Below are positions 25,644-33,352 of a stretch of 48,764 nt of DNA, one piece after another. A model generated the notes under the pieces. That model did no database searches, was not told the origin of the DNA, and saw nothing but the letters and a program-made list of their open reading frames with translations. The DNA lies in contig NZ_LMJL01000008.1 of NCBI RefSeq assembly GCF_001429295.1, positions 1,171,502 to 1,220,265 on the forward strand, written 5' to 3'. Origin of the DNA: Flavobacterium sp. Root935. Lineage in GTDB: Bacteria > Bacteroidota > Bacteroidia > Flavobacteriales > Flavobacteriaceae. The position numbers and the translations under genes were made by a program. Position 1 is the first letter of the stretch; every line of letters begins with the position of its first letter.

Positions 25644-26733
25644 GTAATAAGCTTTTTAAAAATGGAGCATATTCATCAGCCAAAACTTTGTGATCTGCTA
25701 CATCTGGGTGTCCTGAACAACCTTTGGGAGTCATCGGCTTAAATTTGAAAATCTGAATTGGCTTATGCGCTTTATCATTCGCGAAAGCATTTTTAACTTT
25801 ATTCAGACAATCTTCAAAAACGCCCCCTTTTTCTCCTCCAACCATTGGACTATTCGTAATTACAATCTGTACATTCGGATTATGTTTGTACAACATTTTG
25901 ATGAAATTGATGTAATTCGAAACATACTTTTCAGGATTAAAAGGCAGACGTTCTTTCTTTCCGTCTCCACCAGAAAAATCATTGGTTCCCAAAGCGATAC
26001 TGATAATATCTGGCTGAAAAGCAAAATCATATTTAGGTTTCGAAGGATCCTTCGTTAAATATAAATTCTGATAAATATCCGGCATTATCGCTTCGTCTTT
26101 GTTTTCGTCATTCCAGTTGCGATACATTCCGATTCCAGAAACACAGCTCATTAAATAATCAATACCATTAGCTCTGGAAAGCCTTGGTCCGTATGCATAA
26201 TAACTGTTGTGATGATCCATATATTCTCCCTTATCACAAGGAATATCAGACGGATCACTTGCCGCACCACAAGTTATAGAATCTCCGATAAATTCGATTT
26301 TCTTTTTCTTTTTAAAAGAAATTGTAGTCAGTTTTGCTGTTGTTCCAGCAAATAAAATATTACCGCTTTGTGCTTCTGTATTTTTATAGATTTCTAAACG
26401 ATGTTCTTTTTTGTTTGAAGTCACTTTTATTGGAAATGTTTGAACATCACCTTTTTCAATCCTGATTTTTCCAATATATTTTCCATCCAAAACCAACTGA
26501 ACATAATTATGATGTTCGTAAGAATCTACACTCTGAAGTGCAATTGAACATTCATTTCCAATAAAATTAAACGAAACCGAAGAAGCGGTTCCTATCAAAA
26601 TGACTTGATCATTTTGAAGTTTATCAATTCGGCCTTGGTATAAAAAAGTTTTACTTGAATTTTGAGTTTGCGAAGTCGAAACGTTCGAAATCAGCAAAAA
26701 CGAAATTAAAAGAGCTATTTTTTTGGGAAACAT
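25633..26733 (-). CDS. CE2-like acetyl esterase (GDSL/SGNH)
   Basis: The 366-residue product has a signal peptide (about 1-22), an N-terminal jellyroll (about 28-140, VSFNFIGNECSIALQSVD, NYVQLVLDGKYIG) and a C-terminal SGNH domain: IEFIGDSITCG with nucleophile S152, SGIGMYRNW for the Gly block, ALGTNDFSGG for the Asn block, and the His block CSGHPDVADH with H342. This two-domain plan is that of CE2 acetyl-xylan/glucomannan esterases such as the CtCE2 group. It is the first gene of a short operon with the SASA esterase, giving two complementary de-acetylases beside the mannan locus. Confidence 0.88.
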   Translation of the reverse strand: MFPKKIALLISFLLISNVSTSQTQNSSKTFLYQGRIDKLQNDQVILIGTASSVSFNFIGNECSIALQSVDSYEHHNYVQLVLDGKYIGKIRIEKGDVQTFPIKVTSNKKEHRLEIYKNTEAQSGNILFAGTTAKLTTISFKKKKKIEFIGDSITCGAASDPSDIPCDKGEYMDHHNSYYAYGPRLSRANGIDYLMSCVSGIGMYRNWNDENKDEAIMPDIYQNLYLTKDPSKPKYDFAFQPDIISIALGTNDFSGGDGKKERLPFNPEKYVSNYINFIKMLYKHNPNVQIVITNSPMVGGEKGGVFEDCLNKVKNAFANDKAHKPIQIFKFKPMTPKGCSGHPDVADHKVLADEYAPFLKSLLHEK

Positions 26734-26764
26734 AATTTATTTGTTAAAATATAAATACGATTCA

Positions 26765-26772
26765 CAAATATA
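26765..26772 (-). promoter_or_regulatory. Candidate -7 box of the esterase operon
   Basis: TATATTTG on the minus strand fits TAnnTTTG, about 32 bases before the CE2-like ATG. The site is palindromic (CAAATATATTTG, 26765-26776). A -33 partner at the usual distance is not obvious. Confidence 0.35.
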
Positions 26773-26950
26773 TTTGAAATGAACTAGACAGAAAGATACT
26801 AAAATGTCAAAATGCAATAAAAAAACACCACATAAACACATCATTTGAAGGATAATGAATGCTATTTGTACTTTTAAAGGGTGTTTTTGTTCTTTTAAAA
26901 TAAAATAACGGTTTATCTTTAACGTTTCAACTTATATTAGACTAAAAAAA

Positions 26951-27460
26951 ATGAGATCAATCCTTTATATTTTTTTACTTCCTCTTTTTTTACTTTCTTC
27001 TTTCACTGTAAAAAGGGAAGAGAAACAAAAAATAACTCAATATCCTAAAATTGAAGCCGAAATTGATCGGGATTCTATTATCGCATATGCCAAACAATAT
27101 TTAGGAACACCTTACTTGTACGCAGGCAGTAATCCGAAAAACGGTTTTGACTGCTCTGGTTTTGTAAGTTATGTGTATAGCAATTTTGGATTGACATTGC
27201 CTAGAAGTTCAAGCGGTTATAAGAATTTGGGAAAAGCTCTAAAACCTGAAGATTTTAAGGTTGGTGATATTTTAGTTTTTTACGGTTACAAAGACAGAAC
27301 TATTGTTGGCCACCTTGGAATTATATGCGAAGCCAACGGAATGCATTCTAAATTTATTCACGCCTCATCTGGAAAAGCACAGCAAGTTACGATTACAGCT
27401 CTTGATACAGAACATTACACCAAACGTTTTTATAAATGTATTGATGTTTTATCTAAATAA
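26951..27460 (+). CDS. NlpC/P60 peptidoglycan endopeptidase
   Basis: The 169-residue protein has a hydrophobic N-terminus (LYIFLLPLFLLSSFTV, signal peptide or anchor) and a single NlpC/P60 domain: AKQYLGTPYLYAGSNPKNGFDCSGFVSYVY with catalytic C68, IVGHLGI with H121 and FIHASS with H137. It cuts the stem peptide of peptidoglycan in the periplasm. It lacks SH3 or other targeting domains. The gene is divergent from the esterase operon and stands alone. A 7/8 match to the -7 consensus (TATCTTTA, 26914-26921) lies upstream. Confidence 0.9.
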   Translation: MRSILYIFLLPLFLLSSFTVKREEKQKITQYPKIEAEIDRDSIIAYAKQYLGTPYLYAGSNPKNGFDCSGFVSYVYSNFGLTLPRSSSGYKNLGKALKPEDFKVGDILVFYGYKDRTIVGHLGIICEANGMHSKFIHASSGKAQQVTITALDTEHYTKRFYKCIDVLSK

Positions 27461-27625
27461 TTTTTTCGCCACAGATTAAGAGCTTAGCACCCATTTTCTA
27501 TAATTCTTTTTAATCCATTAATCTCTGGATTCAATTTTTGCATTCTGAATAAAATAAAATTTAAAAAAACCATTTTTGGAAATTGGAATTTATCCAGCTA
27601 ATTATTGGAATTGGAATTTAAACTT

Positions 27626-29206
27626 TTATTCTTCCGTCAGTAGTTTCAGCAGACTTTCATCTCTTTGATAAATGTCTTTATAGAAATTCAACTGCCCTTC
27701 GCGGTCCACCCACGCTGTAAAATAGCCAATATAAACGGGAACTTTTTTCTTAAGCGTATACCAGCTTTCTTTTCCGGCGTGCATGGCTTTATCGATTCTG
27801 GCAGGATTCCACGATGGATCTGGCTTTAATAATTCAATTGCCAATTCACGAGGTTTTGCAACACGCACACAGCCGTGGCTGAAAGCTCTGCTTTCTCTTT
27901 CGAACAAACTCTTAGAAGGCGTATCATGCAGATAAATATTGCTTGAATTTGGAAACAAAAACTTCACTAATCCTAAAGAATTATTTTTTCCTGGAAGCTG
28001 GCGAACTGCCCCGTTATTCCATTCTAAATTTTTCTTTTGCAGATAGTTTTTGTCTTTCGCCATTCCTGGTTTTATCTCTTTTGCAATAATACTCGGCGGC
28101 ACATTCCAATACGGACTAAAAACAATATTGTTCATCATTCCACTGAAAATTACAGTTTTTGTCATCGCTTTACCCACAACAACAGGCGAAGTAAAAGCAA
28201 TTTTTCCATCCTCAATTAAATACAATTTAAATTCAGGAATGTTTACTTCGATGTATTTTTTCCCTTTTTCCAATTCAGGATCAATCCATCTGCAGCGTTC
28301 CATATTGGCGATTATGGTTTTTATTCTGTCAGAAACTGGAATATTCAAATCGTTTATATGTTCTGCTAAAATGGTGTTTTTTGGCGCATAACCGTGTCGC
28401 AGTTCGTAGTTTTTCATGGCTTTTATTAAAACCGTATCACAAACCGCGCTTTTAGTATCTTCTTTAAGATCTTTGGTTACAAAAAGTCTTTCTCTAATTT
28501 GAGCTATAACATTTGAAGAATCGCCTAATTTTAAACTTTTAAAATCTTCTCCCGTTTCAATGGTTTTCCAGCCGCCTTTTTTCTCAATTTCTCTGTATTC
28601 TTTTAGAGCATCACGAAGTTTATAATATTGGCTGAACATCTTTCTTTTCTTATCGTCTAAAATGGTCGATTTTTTAAAGATAGAATCTGAAAGCACTTGA
28701 TAATTGAACTTTTTACGAGGTAAAAGCCATTCTAAAGAAATAACCGTTTTTTCATCAAATCCTCCATATACTTTTTCGGCATAATAGTAATAAAGATTAG
28801 AAAGAAGTAAATCAGTATCTTCCTTTGATAATTTCTTGGCAGCATTATTATCAAAAACCAGATTCAATTGTTCGCTGTATGGAAAATTCGCTTTTAATCC
28901 TTCTTGATCCAGATTTTTGTATTGGTTGAATAAAGTATTACCAAATTCTACAACGCCTTTATTATCCTGCCACAATTGAGTTGATTTATTTTTTTGATAT
29001 AAAGAAGTTACATCACTTTTAAATTTTGAAAGTTTCGGATAACTTTCATAAAATGCAGCAACGCGAGTACTGTCAATTGTAAGTTTTAATTCTGGAATTT
29101 TCTCAACTGTTTTTATCGAATTTTCCTCTTTTTTATCTGCTTTAGAGTTACACGAAAAAACAGTAAAAAGTACAACCGTAATAATAAGCGAATACCAAAT
29201 TTTCAT
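27626..29206 (-). CDS. L,D-transpeptidase (YcbB-like) lipoprotein
   Basis: The 526-residue product has a lipobox VFSC (Cys19), then an acidic/lysine-rich stretch. Residues about 45-215 form the scaffold domain of YcbB/LdtD-type enzymes; a peptidoglycan-binding-like helical part (LKLGDSSNVIAQIRERLF, 225-242, and AMKNYELRHGY) follows. The YkuD catalytic domain (about 318-480) ends with SHGCVRV, giving H444 and nucleophile C446, and NIYLHDTPSK with H427. It makes 3-3 crosslinks in peptidoglycan or attaches proteins to it in the periplasm. It lies alone between a 165-bp spacer and the DUF1573 gene and is unrelated to glycan use. Confidence 0.92.
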   Translation of the reverse strand: MKIWYSLIITVVLFTVFSCNSKADKKEENSIKTVEKIPELKLTIDSTRVAAFYESYPKLSKFKSDVTSLYQKNKSTQLWQDNKGVVEFGNTLFNQYKNLDQEGLKANFPYSEQLNLVFDNNAAKKLSKEDTDLLLSNLYYYYAEKVYGGFDEKTVISLEWLLPRKKFNYQVLSDSIFKKSTILDDKKRKMFSQYYKLRDALKEYREIEKKGGWKTIETGEDFKSLKLGDSSNVIAQIRERLFVTKDLKEDTKSAVCDTVLIKAMKNYELRHGYAPKNTILAEHINDLNIPVSDRIKTIIANMERCRWIDPELEKGKKYIEVNIPEFKLYLIEDGKIAFTSPVVVGKAMTKTVIFSGMMNNIVFSPYWNVPPSIIAKEIKPGMAKDKNYLQKKNLEWNNGAVRQLPGKNNSLGLVKFLFPNSSNIYLHDTPSKSLFERESRAFSHGCVRVAKPRELAIELLKPDPSWNPARIDKAMHAGKESWYTLKKKVPVYIGYFTAWVDREGQLNFYKDIYQRDESLLKLLTEE

Positions 29207-29311
29207 ACCAGAATTTTTTATTAAAAGTAGAAAAAATTCTATTAAATCAAAGTCTTCGCAAATAAATCTTATTTATCTTTTTTTCTGATTTTAAAAGTAA
29301 TTAAACTGCAT

Positions 29312-29345
29312 AAAAAAAGCCCCAAACAATTACTTGTCTGGAGCT
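29312..29345 (-). terminator. Rho-independent terminator of the DUF1573 gene
   Basis: On the minus strand AGCTCCA pairs with TGGGGCT, with an inner ACAA/TTGT stem, and a run of seven T follows. It lies about 28 bp after the DUF1573 stop codon. Confidence 0.85.
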
Positions 29346-29372
29346 TGCCATATAACCAACCTATTAAAATTC

Positions 29373-29789
29373 TTAGATAACCGTACCTTTTAAAGTAAGG
29401 ATTTTTGGTGCTGTTTCTGCACTAGTTGTTACAGTAACTGTTTTTGTAAATGCACCTTTGTTTGCAGCATTGTAAGTTGCAGTAACTTTTCCAGATTTTC
29501 CAGCCTGAATTGGTTCTTTGGTGTAATCTGTAGCCGTACAACCGCAAGATCCTTTAACGTTTGTAATCACAACAGCTGTTTTTCCAGTATTTTTAAATTC
29601 GTAAACAATTGCCTTTGGAGTTCCTTGTGGAATTTGTCCAACATCTATTGTTTCTGCTTTCCAAGTAATTGTAGAAGCCGAAGTTTCTGAAATTTTAGTC
29701 TCTGAAACTAAAGATTTTACTGGAGCAATCGCCGAAAAAGACATTAGCCCTAAAGCCAAAGCTAACATCGAAATTTTAATCATTTTCAT
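29373..29789 (-). CDS. DUF1573 exported protein
   Basis: The 138-residue product has a signal peptide (about 1-22, ALGLMSFSAIA) and a DUF1573 Ig-like domain (about 42-138): DVGQIPQGTPKAIVYEFKNTGK, then VKGSCGCTATDYTKEP with C82 and C84, and a closing KILTLKGTVI strand. The family is very common in Bacteroidota; these ASH/MSP-like domains are believed to act in cell-envelope assembly, but no reaction is known. A promoter-like TACCTTTG lies at 29840-29833. It is divergent from the histidine kinase gene. Confidence 0.9.
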   Translation of the reverse strand: MKMIKISMLALALGLMSFSAIAPVKSLVSETKISETSASTITWKAETIDVGQIPQGTPKAIVYEFKNTGKTAVVITNVKGSCGCTATDYTKEPIQAGKSGKVTATYNAANKGAFTKTVTVTTSAETAPKILTLKGTVI

Positions 29790-29832
29790 AACGGATATAT
29801 TTAAAATGGTTTATAGTTCTAATTTGATATTA

Positions 29833-29840
29833 CAAAGGTA
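29833..29840 (-). promoter_or_regulatory. Candidate -7 box of the DUF1573 gene
   Basis: TACCTTTG on the minus strand is a full match to TAnnTTTG, 43 bp before the ATG. A TTTG stands 13 bp upstream, closer than usual. Confidence 0.45.
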
Positions 29841-29954
29841 TTTCAGACAAAACCAAATCGCTGTTAACCGCTTTCAAATGTTTGTTAATGACTTGTTAAT
29901 CGCTTATTTTCAGGGTAAAATTGATTAATATTACACTTTTAAAATTCCTTATTC

Positions 29955-31220
29955 TTGAAAATTAATAAACTCAACAGCATCATTCTCTTAGGATTGGTAG
30001 CCATCATTAGTATTTTGGTGGCACAATTGTTATGGACAAAAGAGGCTTTTACAATTGAACAAAAAAAGCTTAGCCAGAAAGCACATATTGCTTTACTGGA
30101 AGTGGCAAAAAAGCTCTATGAAGGAACAAATCATGAACTGCCGGTACAGAATCCCGTACAGAAAATATCCAACGATTATTATATTGTAAATGTCGATAAT
30201 GAATTTGAACCTGAAATTTTGGAATTTTATCTAAAAACAGAATTCAAAAAAATGAATATCACTACCGATTTCGAGTATGCGATGTACAATTGCCAGAGTG
30301 ATGAAATGATTTATGGTGATTACATTTCGCTTTCAAAGAAAAAAGCAGAATGCAAAAAAACTGTTTATTTCCCTAAACATAAAAATCTGGTTTATTATTT
30401 CGCAGTACGTTTTCCTAATGAAACTACGTATTTATTTAGTTCTATGCGTTTTTGGTTTATCCTTTCAACGGCGTTAATTTTAATTTTACTGATTTATGTT
30501 TATTCTATTTTTAAACTTTTACAGCAAAAAAAATATTCTGAATTACAGCGTGATTTCATCAATAACATGACGCATGAGTTTAAAACGCCTCTGGCATCTA
30601 TTCTTATCGCTTCTAAATATCTAATTGAGCAAAAGCCAATTAAAGAAGATAAAAAGTTATATACTTATACCGATATTATTATTAGTCAAGGAAATAAGTT
30701 AAATGGCCATATTGAAAAAATTCTAAATGTTGCAAAAGCAGATTATGCTCCTTTAGAACTTAAAAAAGAGAATATCCTAATTGTTCCTATAATTAAAGAA
30801 GCAATTTCAAACATCAATTTAAAATATCCAGATGCTGTTTTTACAATTGAAACTTCATCGAATGATTATTCAATAGAAACTGATACTTTTCATTTTGCTA
30901 ATTTAGTTTATAATTTATTGGATAATGCTGTAAAATACTGCAGCGTAAAGCCAGAAGTAATAATCAAAATTACCGAAGATAAAAATTGTTTAAAACTTGA
31001 GTTTATTGATAATGGAATCGGGATTACTCCTAAAAAAATATCTTTTATCTTTGATAAATTTTACCGTGTTCAGAACGAGAAAAGTAATGAAGTCAACGGA
31101 TTTGGTCTCGGTTTATATTACGTAAAAGAAATCTGCTCACTGCAGAATTGGAAAATAAAAGCCGAAAATAATGTTGAAAAAGGAGTAACAATAACCTTAT
31201 CAATTCCTTATAAAAAATGA
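29955..31220 (+). CDS. Two-component sensor histidine kinase
   Basis: The 421-residue protein begins with TTG at 29955; no ATG lies near it and the following MKINKLNSIILLG sequence makes a good first membrane segment (8-27). A periplasmic sensor part (28-165) carries C113 and C133. The second membrane segment (166-187) leads straight into HisKA with H207 in FINNMTHEFKTPLASI, and then HATPase_c with NLLDNAVKYC, DNGIGIT and GFGLGLYYVKEI. The stop overlaps the start of the response regulator gene by 4 bp (ATGA type), so they are one coupled pair. The signal is unknown. Confidence 0.93.
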   Translation: MKINKLNSIILLGLVAIISILVAQLLWTKEAFTIEQKKLSQKAHIALLEVAKKLYEGTNHELPVQNPVQKISNDYYIVNVDNEFEPEILEFYLKTEFKKMNITTDFEYAMYNCQSDEMIYGDYISLSKKKAECKKTVYFPKHKNLVYYFAVRFPNETTYLFSSMRFWFILSTALILILLIYVYSIFKLLQQKKYSELQRDFINNMTHEFKTPLASILIASKYLIEQKPIKEDKKLYTYTDIIISQGNKLNGHIEKILNVAKADYAPLELKKENILIVPIIKEAISNINLKYPDAVFTIETSSNDYSIETDTFHFANLVYNLLDNAVKYCSVKPEVIIKITEDKNCLKLEFIDNGIGITPKKISFIFDKFYRVQNEKSNEVNGFGLGLYYVKEICSLQNWKIKAENNVEKGVTITLSIPYKK

Positions 31221-31903
31221 GAAATTTCAAAATACTTTATGCCGAAGACGACGAAACTCTTGCATTTTTAACCAAAGATAATTTGGAGCAGAATAATTAT
31301 GAAGTAATTCATTGTTCTGACGGAAAAGCGGCGTTGCAAACTTTTGAAGAAGAAGATTTTGATATCTGCATTTTTGATATTATGATGCCAAAAATGGATG
31401 GTTTTGATTTGGCAGAAGCTATTAGAAAAATCGATCTTGATATTCCTATCATTTTTCTTTCGGCAAAAACTTTAAAAGAAGACCGAATTAAAGGATTACG
31501 TCTGGGAGCCGATGATTATTTGGTAAAACCTTTTAGTATTGAGGAATTACTTTTGAAAATTGAGATTTTTTTAAAACGTTCGCAGAAAAATATTGCGCCT
31601 GTAAAAACTATTTATGAAGTTGGGAAATATCAGTTTGACACTAAAAATTTTATTCTTTTTAATGAAGAAGAAAAAGTAGGTCTTACCCAGCGTGAAGCCG
31701 AATTATTGAAACTCTTTCTAGATCATAAAAATTCGGTTTTAAAGCGCGAACAAATCTTAACCTCTTTGTGGGGAACAGACGATTATTTTATGGGCAGAAG
31801 TCTTGACGTTTTTATTTCGCGTCTTCGCAAAATATTAGCAAATGAACAAGGCATCTCAATTGAAAACCTTCATGGCATTGGGTTTCGATTTTCTATTGGA
31901 TAA
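31217..31903 (+). CDS. OmpR/PhoB-family response regulator
   Basis: The 228-residue cytoplasmic protein has a receiver domain (3-115) with the acidic pocket E10/D11/D12, phospho-acceptor D54 in IFDIMMPKMDG and Lys in YLVKPF, and a C-terminal winged helix (about 135-227; GLTQREAELLKLFLDHKNSVLKREQIL, SLDVFISRLRKIL, IENLHGIGFRF). It is phosphorylated by the kinase encoded just upstream with a 4-bp overlap. No target site can be named. Downstream lies a cluster of palindromic repeats. Confidence 0.95.
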   Translation: MRNFKILYAEDDETLAFLTKDNLEQNNYEVIHCSDGKAALQTFEEEDFDICIFDIMMPKMDGFDLAEAIRKIDLDIPIIFLSAKTLKEDRIKGLRLGADDYLVKPFSIEELLLKIEIFLKRSQKNIAPVKTIYEVGKYQFDTKNFILFNEEEKVGLTQREAELLKLFLDHKNSVLKREQILTSLWGTDDYFMGRSLDVFISRLRKILANEQGISIENLHGIGFRFSIG

Positions 31904-31929
31904 CCAGTTTTAAGAAATATAATCGTACA

Positions 31930-32037
31930 GTATGTCATTCCGACGAAGGAGGAATCTCCGCGACAATATTCCGCAAAGTTATGACCAATCTTTGAGGAGC
32001 TACTTGCGGAGATTCCTCCTTCGTCGGAATGACATAC
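31930..32037. repeat. MITE-like element, intact copy B with 32-bp perfect arms
   Basis: The sequence 31930-31961 (starting GTATGTCATTCCGACGAAGG) is the exact reverse complement of 32006-32037, with a 44-nt centre containing CCAATCTTTGAGGAGCTACT. It has no coding capacity. The perfect arms suggest recent spread compared with copies A and C. Placed just after the response regulator stop, it may also fold in the transcript and stop or protect it. Confidence 0.8.
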
Positions 32038-32089
32038 AGAATGTTCAAATTTACCTATAAATAAAACTTAACGCAAGGTTTATACACAG

Positions 32090-32147
32090 TCATGACAAAT
32101 CTTTGGCGAGTTACTTATGGAGATTCCTCCTTCGTCGGAATGACAAA
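32090..32147. repeat. MITE-like element, half copy C
   Basis: This stretch repeats the right half of copy B in the same orientation: CATGACAAATCTTTGGCGAG matches ATGACCAATCTTTGAGGAG, and GGAGATTCCTCCTTCGTCGG with the TGACA end is identical. The left arm is missing. It is 53 bp from copy B, so a partial tandem duplication or an internal deletion is likely. Confidence 0.75.
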
Positions 32148-32187
32148 CTAAACTATTAAACCTTTTCTGATCAAATCTCTTCGTAAA

Positions 32188-32499
32188 TTAATAGTTTAAA
32201 AAATCTAAGTCAGGATTCATAGTTTTTATTAATGCTATTTTCTTCTCTCTCCTCCATCCTTTAATTTCTTTTTCACGTGCTATTGCTTCCTGAATCCAAT
32301 TAAATTTTTCATAGTAAAGCAAAAACTCAACTTTATAGTTAGACACAAAAGTTTTATTCTCAAGTAGAATATTTTCTTTATGTTTCAACAATCTATTTTT
32401 AAGGTTATTTGTAACACCAACATAAAAAACAGATCTCGCTTTATTTGTAAGAATATAAATGAAATAGGTATGAAAACCTTCTTGTAAATACATAAACAA
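32188..32499 (-). CDS. GIY-YIG domain protein (YhbQ/COG2827-like)
   Basis: The 103-residue protein is a single GIY-YIG nuclease-type domain: TYFIYILTN (11-19) replaces GIY, VFYVGVTNNLKNRLLKHK (24-41) holds YVG and the conserved Arg (R36), and AIAREKEIKGWRREKK (72-87) holds the Glu region. It is a stand-alone, mobile-looking family that is abundant in Bacteroidota; its cellular role is not known and nuclease activity is only expected. The start could also be the second Met (residue 3). It lies 40 bp right of half copy C of the MITE-like repeat, an association worth testing. Confidence 0.85.
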   Translation of the reverse strand: MFMYLQEGFHTYFIYILTNKARSVFYVGVTNNLKNRLLKHKENILLENKTFVSNYKVEFLLYYEKFNWIQEAIAREKEIKGWRREKKIALIKTMNPDLDFLNY

Positions 32500-32587
32500 A
32501 ATGATAACAATTTTGCTAAAAATAAAGAAAAATCTGTAAATAGATTTTCGAAAAACTTTGTATTTTTAATATCTAAATTTCCTTGAT

Positions 32588-33352
32588 ATGAAATTACATC
32601 ATTTGCGAAATGCTACTTTGGTGATTGAAACAGAAAAGCATGTCATTTTAGTGGACCCAATGTTAGGCAAAAGAAAAACAATTCCGCCTTTTACTATTTT
32701 TAGATACAAGCCCAAAAGAAATCCGCTGGTGGCACTGCCAAAAAACAGCCGAGAAATATTAAGCCGAGTTACACATTGCTTAATTACTCATTTGCATCCA
32801 GATCATATTGATAAAGCCGGCGAAGTATTTTTACGAAGAAAAAGTGTTCCTGTAATCTGCAGTTCAAAGGACGAAAAAGCACTTCTTCAAAGAGGACTGA
32901 CTGTTATTCAAACTTTAGAATATTGGGAACCTCAAAAATTTTTAGACGGAAAAATAACTGGAATTCCTGCCATTCATGGTTACGGTTTTATCTCTAAACT
33001 TATGGGAAATGTCATGGGATTTCTTATCGAATTAGCAGATCAAAAATCAATTTATATAAGCTCTGACACTATTTTTACCGAACATGTCGAAAAAGTTCTA
33101 ACACAGCTAAAACCAGATATTTCGATTGTCGCCTGCGGTACTGCGCGATTAGATATCGGACAGCCATTATTAATGCGAATGGATGACATTTTGAAATTTG
33201 CAACCCTTGCTCCAGGAAAAGTTCTTGCCAATCATTTAGAAGCTTTAAATCATTGCCCAACAACTAGATTTCAATTACGATCTGCTCTTTCAGATCATGG
33301 GCTTTTAACAAAAACGTCTATTCCTAAAGATGGTGAATGTTTGGAGTATTAA
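32588..33352 (+). CDS. Metallo-beta-lactamase-fold hydrolase (UlaG-like)
   Basis: The 254-residue cytoplasmic protein opens with the UlaG-type pattern LHHLRNATLVIETEKHVILVDPML and has the metal motif THLHPDHID (H68, H70, D72, H73), IPAIHGYG, a YISSDTIF strand with the bridging Asp, and ANHLEALNHCP near the C-terminus. It is probably a Zn or Mn hydrolase of a phosphorylated or lactone-like small molecule; the substrate is unknown. Its stop codon overlaps the stop of the convergent radical SAM gene at 33349-33352, so there is no room for a terminator between them. Confidence 0.87.
   Translation: MKLHHLRNATLVIETEKHVILVDPMLGKRKTIPPFTIFRYKPKRNPLVALPKNSREILSRVTHCLITHLHPDHIDKAGEVFLRRKSVPVICSSKDEKALLQRGLTVIQTLEYWEPQKFLDGKITGIPAIHGYGFISKLMGNVMGFLIELADQKSIYISSDTIFTEHVEKVLTQLKPDISIVACGTARLDIGQPLLMRMDDILKFATLAPGKVLANHLEALNHCPTTRFQLRSALSDHGLLTKTSIPKDGECLEY

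Noticed and set aside
31930..32147. CRISPR-like repeat pair
   Set aside because: Only one and a half copies, with long perfect arms and no regular spacers or cas genes; fits a MITE-like palindrome.
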